From positions 1-9,101 of the forward strand of contig JBDNIO010000277.1 in the NCBI GenBank assembly GCA_041688215.1: DNA of 9,101 bases, written 5' to 3'. The translations under genes were made by a program, and so were the position numbers. The stretch comes from JBDNIO01 sp041688215. GTDB taxonomy: Bacteria > Pseudomonadota > Gammaproteobacteria > Nevskiales > Salinisphaeraceae. The notes under the pieces were generated by a model. That model saw only the letters and a list, made by a program, of their open reading frames with translations, ran no database searches and had not been told where the DNA came from. Shown here in pieces: positions 7,230 through 9,101 of this stretch. The first letter of the stretch is position 1, and every line of letters starts with the position of its first letter.

Positions 7230-7482
7230 TACGATTCATGTAACTCATCGGGAAAGAAAACCCATGATCGATACCTATGATTGCAGGCTCGTTAGATTCA
7301 AGTGCTTTCAGGCAATATTGTGCAACCTCCAAACGCGACCAGTTTTTCGCGCCTTCCGCGGACGTGCTGATCTTAACTGGCTGGCTGTCTTGCGCTGCTT
7401 CATAGACTTGCAGCGATTTGAGCCGGCTTTCAGGTGTCTGTGCACCGGAGTAGTCGATTCCTATATAGCGGGAGAACCTCAT
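7210..7482 (-). pseudogene. RNase H-like (DUF429-type) protein, C-terminally truncated
   Basis: The frame begins MRFSRYIGIDYSGAQTP and includes IIGIDHGFSFP about 70 residues later. Two IGID strands each ending in Asp are typical of RNase H/actin-like folds, and the whole resembles conserved uncharacterised proteins akin to DUF429 predicted nucleases. I assign no defined function. About 80 residues of apparent homology remain, then the frame crosses a junction near 7230 into antisense AsmA-fragment sequence and stops. I chose the ATG at 7480-7482. A TTG at 7504-7506 in the same frame would overlap the hsdR stop by three bases. The gene follows the hsdR remnant on the same strand by about 20 bases, so the two were probably co-transcribed originally. 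Confidence 0.55.
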
Positions 7483-7502
7483 CGTATTTCGCTGATCGTG
7501 GA

Positions 7503-8098
7503 TCAAACCGTCGAAGATGCGTAAAACGGCGAAGGCAGGGTAGGGTAGGCTCGATAAACATGCCTGAATACGTCCTGCGCTCTTTCGTTCACATCATCTT
7601 CAGTGTAAACATCTACGGGTAAACCCGTTTTATCCGTCCACAGGTGATCATGTATCGTGACGCGTACAGCATCACGGGTTGCTTCCTTGTCGCGCCAGTG
7701 GTCGATGCGTAGCTTCTCTGCCTTTAGACGCGCAAGTAATTCCGCCGCGACAGTCTTGATCCTTTTTACTTCAGAAGAATTCAGGTCGGGTTTTCGGAGG
7801 AGGTCGAAAATCGCCAGCGACTCTTCATCCAAACCTTCGCGCACTGCGCGGTGTTCTTCATCATCGAGCTCTTGAACGAGCGTGAACAAGGTCTCGAAGG
7901 TCTGCTCGATGGTCACCCGATCTTTCTCGCGGTTGTACTCGGAAACGATCTGTTCGTAGTGTTGCTGGAAGTCGGTGCGTAGCGGGTTTTGCATTAGCAG
8001 TCGTTGAAGTCTCTGCTCCACGGCCTGGCGCAGGTTTTGAACGGTGGTGTTCTTTTTCGGGCTGCGCTCGAACTCTTTGCGCAGGCGTCGGAGCCGTT
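7503..8098 (-). pseudogene. hsdR: Type I restriction enzyme HsdR subunit, C-terminal fragment
   Basis: HsdR is the ATP-dependent translocase and nuclease subunit of type I restriction complexes. The remaining roughly 198 codons match the helical C-terminal region (DUF3387-like) as I recall it: LMQNPLRTDFQQHYEQIV, SEYNREKDR, then LDDEEHRAVREGLDEE, AIFDLLRKPDL, LRIDHWRDKEATRDAVR, and the terminal FRHVYRAYPTLPSP. The N-terminal nuclease and both helicase lobes, some 800 or more residues, are absent. Upstream, in another frame, the sequence becomes transposase at about 8095. The frame continues to 8195, but its first residues are out-of-frame transposase DNA. The fragment should be non-functional. 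The stop overlaps a possible TTG start of the next gene. Confidence 0.85.
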
Positions 8099-8866
8099 GT
8101 CCGCGTGAAAACTGAGGATGACAAAGGGAAACTGATCGATCATCTCTTCGAGTATGGGGATAAGGTAGCGCTCGGAGATTTTCTCCACGGCGCACACGAT
8201 TTCAAACTGTGTGACTTCATCGACAGAATTAATATGGTATAGGCCCTTGGCGCCGTCCAGATCCCCTTGGTGGACGGTATCTACCCGGATATAACCCGGC
8301 TGGCCGTTGGGTTGGGGTTGACGTCGTTCGCCGATAGAAGATGTCCTGGGTCGGGTTTTATCAAACTGGCGTCGTATTCTCCGATAAGCACTGGAGCGCC
8401 TCAGATTGTACAGATGTGACACTGAGATATGGGCCAGACGTTGATAGGCCGGTTGTTTAAAAACCCGCCAGGCGCGTTCACAGAGCTTTTTGGTGGCGGG
8501 TCCTGAGAGGGTGCCGTGCAACTCATCGAGTTCGGCCAGCAGTCGTTGATCGGCATCGGTATAGGTGCGGGAAAAGCCGTTGCCAGGGCTGTACTGGGGC
8601 CGGAGCCGCCCATCCTTCAGCCAGCGCTTGGCCAGGCGTTTTACCTGAACCCGGGAGTAGCCACTGACGTGGGTCAGGAAGGTCAGGAGCAGCCCCTTAT
8701 CCGGTTTTGAAAGGGTGTGGTAGGCGAACCGAATCAGCGTTCGGCGAATGAAATCATAGCGCTCGGATTGGATCCGGAGGGAAAACTCGATCGCTTGAGC
8801 GCCATCCAAAAAGGAACGGACCTGCGTGAGTGTGGTGATGTGTTGGTCATTCATGATGGTATTCAT
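8090..8866 (-). pseudogene. DDE (rve integrase-core) IS transposase, 3' truncated
   Basis: This is a transposase of an insertion sequence related to the IS3/IS481 retroviral-integrase fold; I cannot name the family. The N-terminal part (about 60-100) looks like a helix-turn-helix DNA-binding region (VSGYSRVQVKRLAKRWLKDG). The catalytic core starts near 190, with the first Asp at 196 (IRVDTVHQGD) and the second at 256 (SFHADNGS), separated by 60 residues as usual. The third catalytic residue, a Glu about 35 residues later, is missing because the sequence turns into hsdR at about 8090-8098. The open frame continues to 7994 over about 32 unrelated residues. The start could be the ATG at 8864-8866 or at 8852-8854. 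A GGAAGG lies directly before the first and about 12 bases before the second, which may fit the second better. The protein cannot be active. Confidence 0.85.
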
Positions 8867-8895
8867 CCTTCCATCATGACCAGAGATCAGGCTAC

Positions 8896-8949
8896 TTCAG
8901 TATCATTTCGTGTTAGAAACACGACCCCCGTTCAGTATCATCTCGTATT
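8896..8949. repeat. Pair of 19-bp direct repeats with a palindrome, probable IS end
   Basis: TTCAGTATCATTTCGTGTT (8896-8914) and TTCAGTATCATCTCGTATT (8931-8949) are identical at 17 of 19 positions, with starts 35 bases apart. Between and overlapping them lies CGTGTT-AGA-AACACG (8909-8923), a perfect 6-bp inverted repeat. Repeated binding sites near an element's tip are usual for transposase recognition, so these are probably the end sequences of the neighbouring insertion sequence. They could also act on the transposase promoter. Confidence 0.6.
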
Positions 8950-8964
8950 GGAAGAGGCTACGGC

Positions 8965-9101
8965 AGCATATTCCAATCCCAAAATGAGTCTGAAGGTTAG
9001 CGAAAAGAGTCAGCTGGCTTTCATCCGTTCGAAGATAGATTCAAAGAGTGAGTGTCTGGCGTTTTGTAGACGTTTAGCGGCTTCATTATCACTGATTGCA
9101 T
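8965..9101 (-). repeat. 137-bp terminal inverted repeat, right copy
   Basis: This is the exact reverse complement of 1-137. Here the repeat abuts the direct-repeat end of the truncated insertion sequence, whereas the left copy abuts the lipase. The two inner junctions share no sequence, so the identity marks the end of one repeated element inserted in two different contexts, in opposite orientation. Confidence 0.93.
9010..9099 (-). CDS. C-terminal tail of an unidentified protein (right repeat)
   Basis: This copy is identical to the 29-residue tail encoded at 3-92, entering from the window edge and ending with TGA. Both copies read inward. It is possibly a transposase C-terminus; not recognised. 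Confidence 0.4.
   Translation of the reverse strand, partial: AISDNEAAKRLQNARHSLFESIFERMKAS

Larger units (their letters stand above)
8090..8949 (-). mobile_element. Truncated insertion sequence
   Basis: The element comprises the broken transposase and the repeat-bearing region upstream of it. The 3' end, including the distal inverted repeat, is missing where it joins hsdR. This points to a deletion or recombination after insertion rather than a clean insertion. The outer boundary at about 8949 is estimated from the last direct repeat and may extend to 8964, where the terminal inverted repeat begins. Confidence 0.6.

Noticed and set aside
7147..7524. Plus-strand 125-codon open frame.
   Set aside because: It runs antisense to the RNase H-like fragment, whose IGID motifs look real, and crosses the junction near 7230. 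No recognisable protein.
8099..8195. N-terminal extension of the hsdR fragment up to 8195.
   Set aside because: This DNA encodes the transposase catalytic core in another frame, so the extension is accidental.

Overview
The window looks like a 9.1 kb piece of a Gammaproteobacterium-like genome, probably an environmental or metagenomic contig. That placement is inference, from the moderately GC-rich coding sequence, the Gram-negative tripartite RND efflux operon, the WHG-type TetR regulator and the CALB-type lipase. I ran no database search.

Layout. Positions 1-137 and 8965-9101 are a perfect 137-bp inverted repeat forming the two ends of the window. Each copy carries the last 29 codons and stop of an unidentified ORF reading inward. 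At the left it runs directly into a lipase that has lost its N-terminal half (133-771). Convergent with the lipase, one base away, is a TetR repressor (773-1399, minus). A divergent control region (about 1400-1512) separates it from a two-gene efflux operon on the plus strand. The operon encodes a lipoprotein periplasmic adaptor (1513-2592) and, overlapping by 4 bases, a 1461-residue protein (2589-6974). This protein joins a complete 12-TM RND pump to a TolC-type outer-membrane channel.

The efflux part reads as one unit. Two promoter-like elements, one per strand, lie inside a single near-perfect 36-bp palindrome between tetR and the adaptor gene, so the TetR protein very probably represses itself and the pump from one operator. 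Pump, adaptor and channel are all encoded in two genes. The pump-channel join falls at an A6 run with an out-of-frame ATG just upstream. The fusion may therefore be a real tethered or processed polyprotein, or the product of a one-base indel between two formerly separate genes.

From 6975 to 8964 the sequence is a scrapyard of broken genes: an internal AsmA-like fragment (+), the N-terminal part of an RNase H-like or DUF429-like protein (-), the C-terminal about 200 residues of a type I restriction HsdR subunit (-), and the 5' two-thirds of a DDE (rve) insertion-sequence transposase (-) fused to the hsdR remnant. Direct repeats upstream of the transposase probably belong to that element's end. 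No tRNA, rRNA or CRISPR was recognised, and no convincing terminator.
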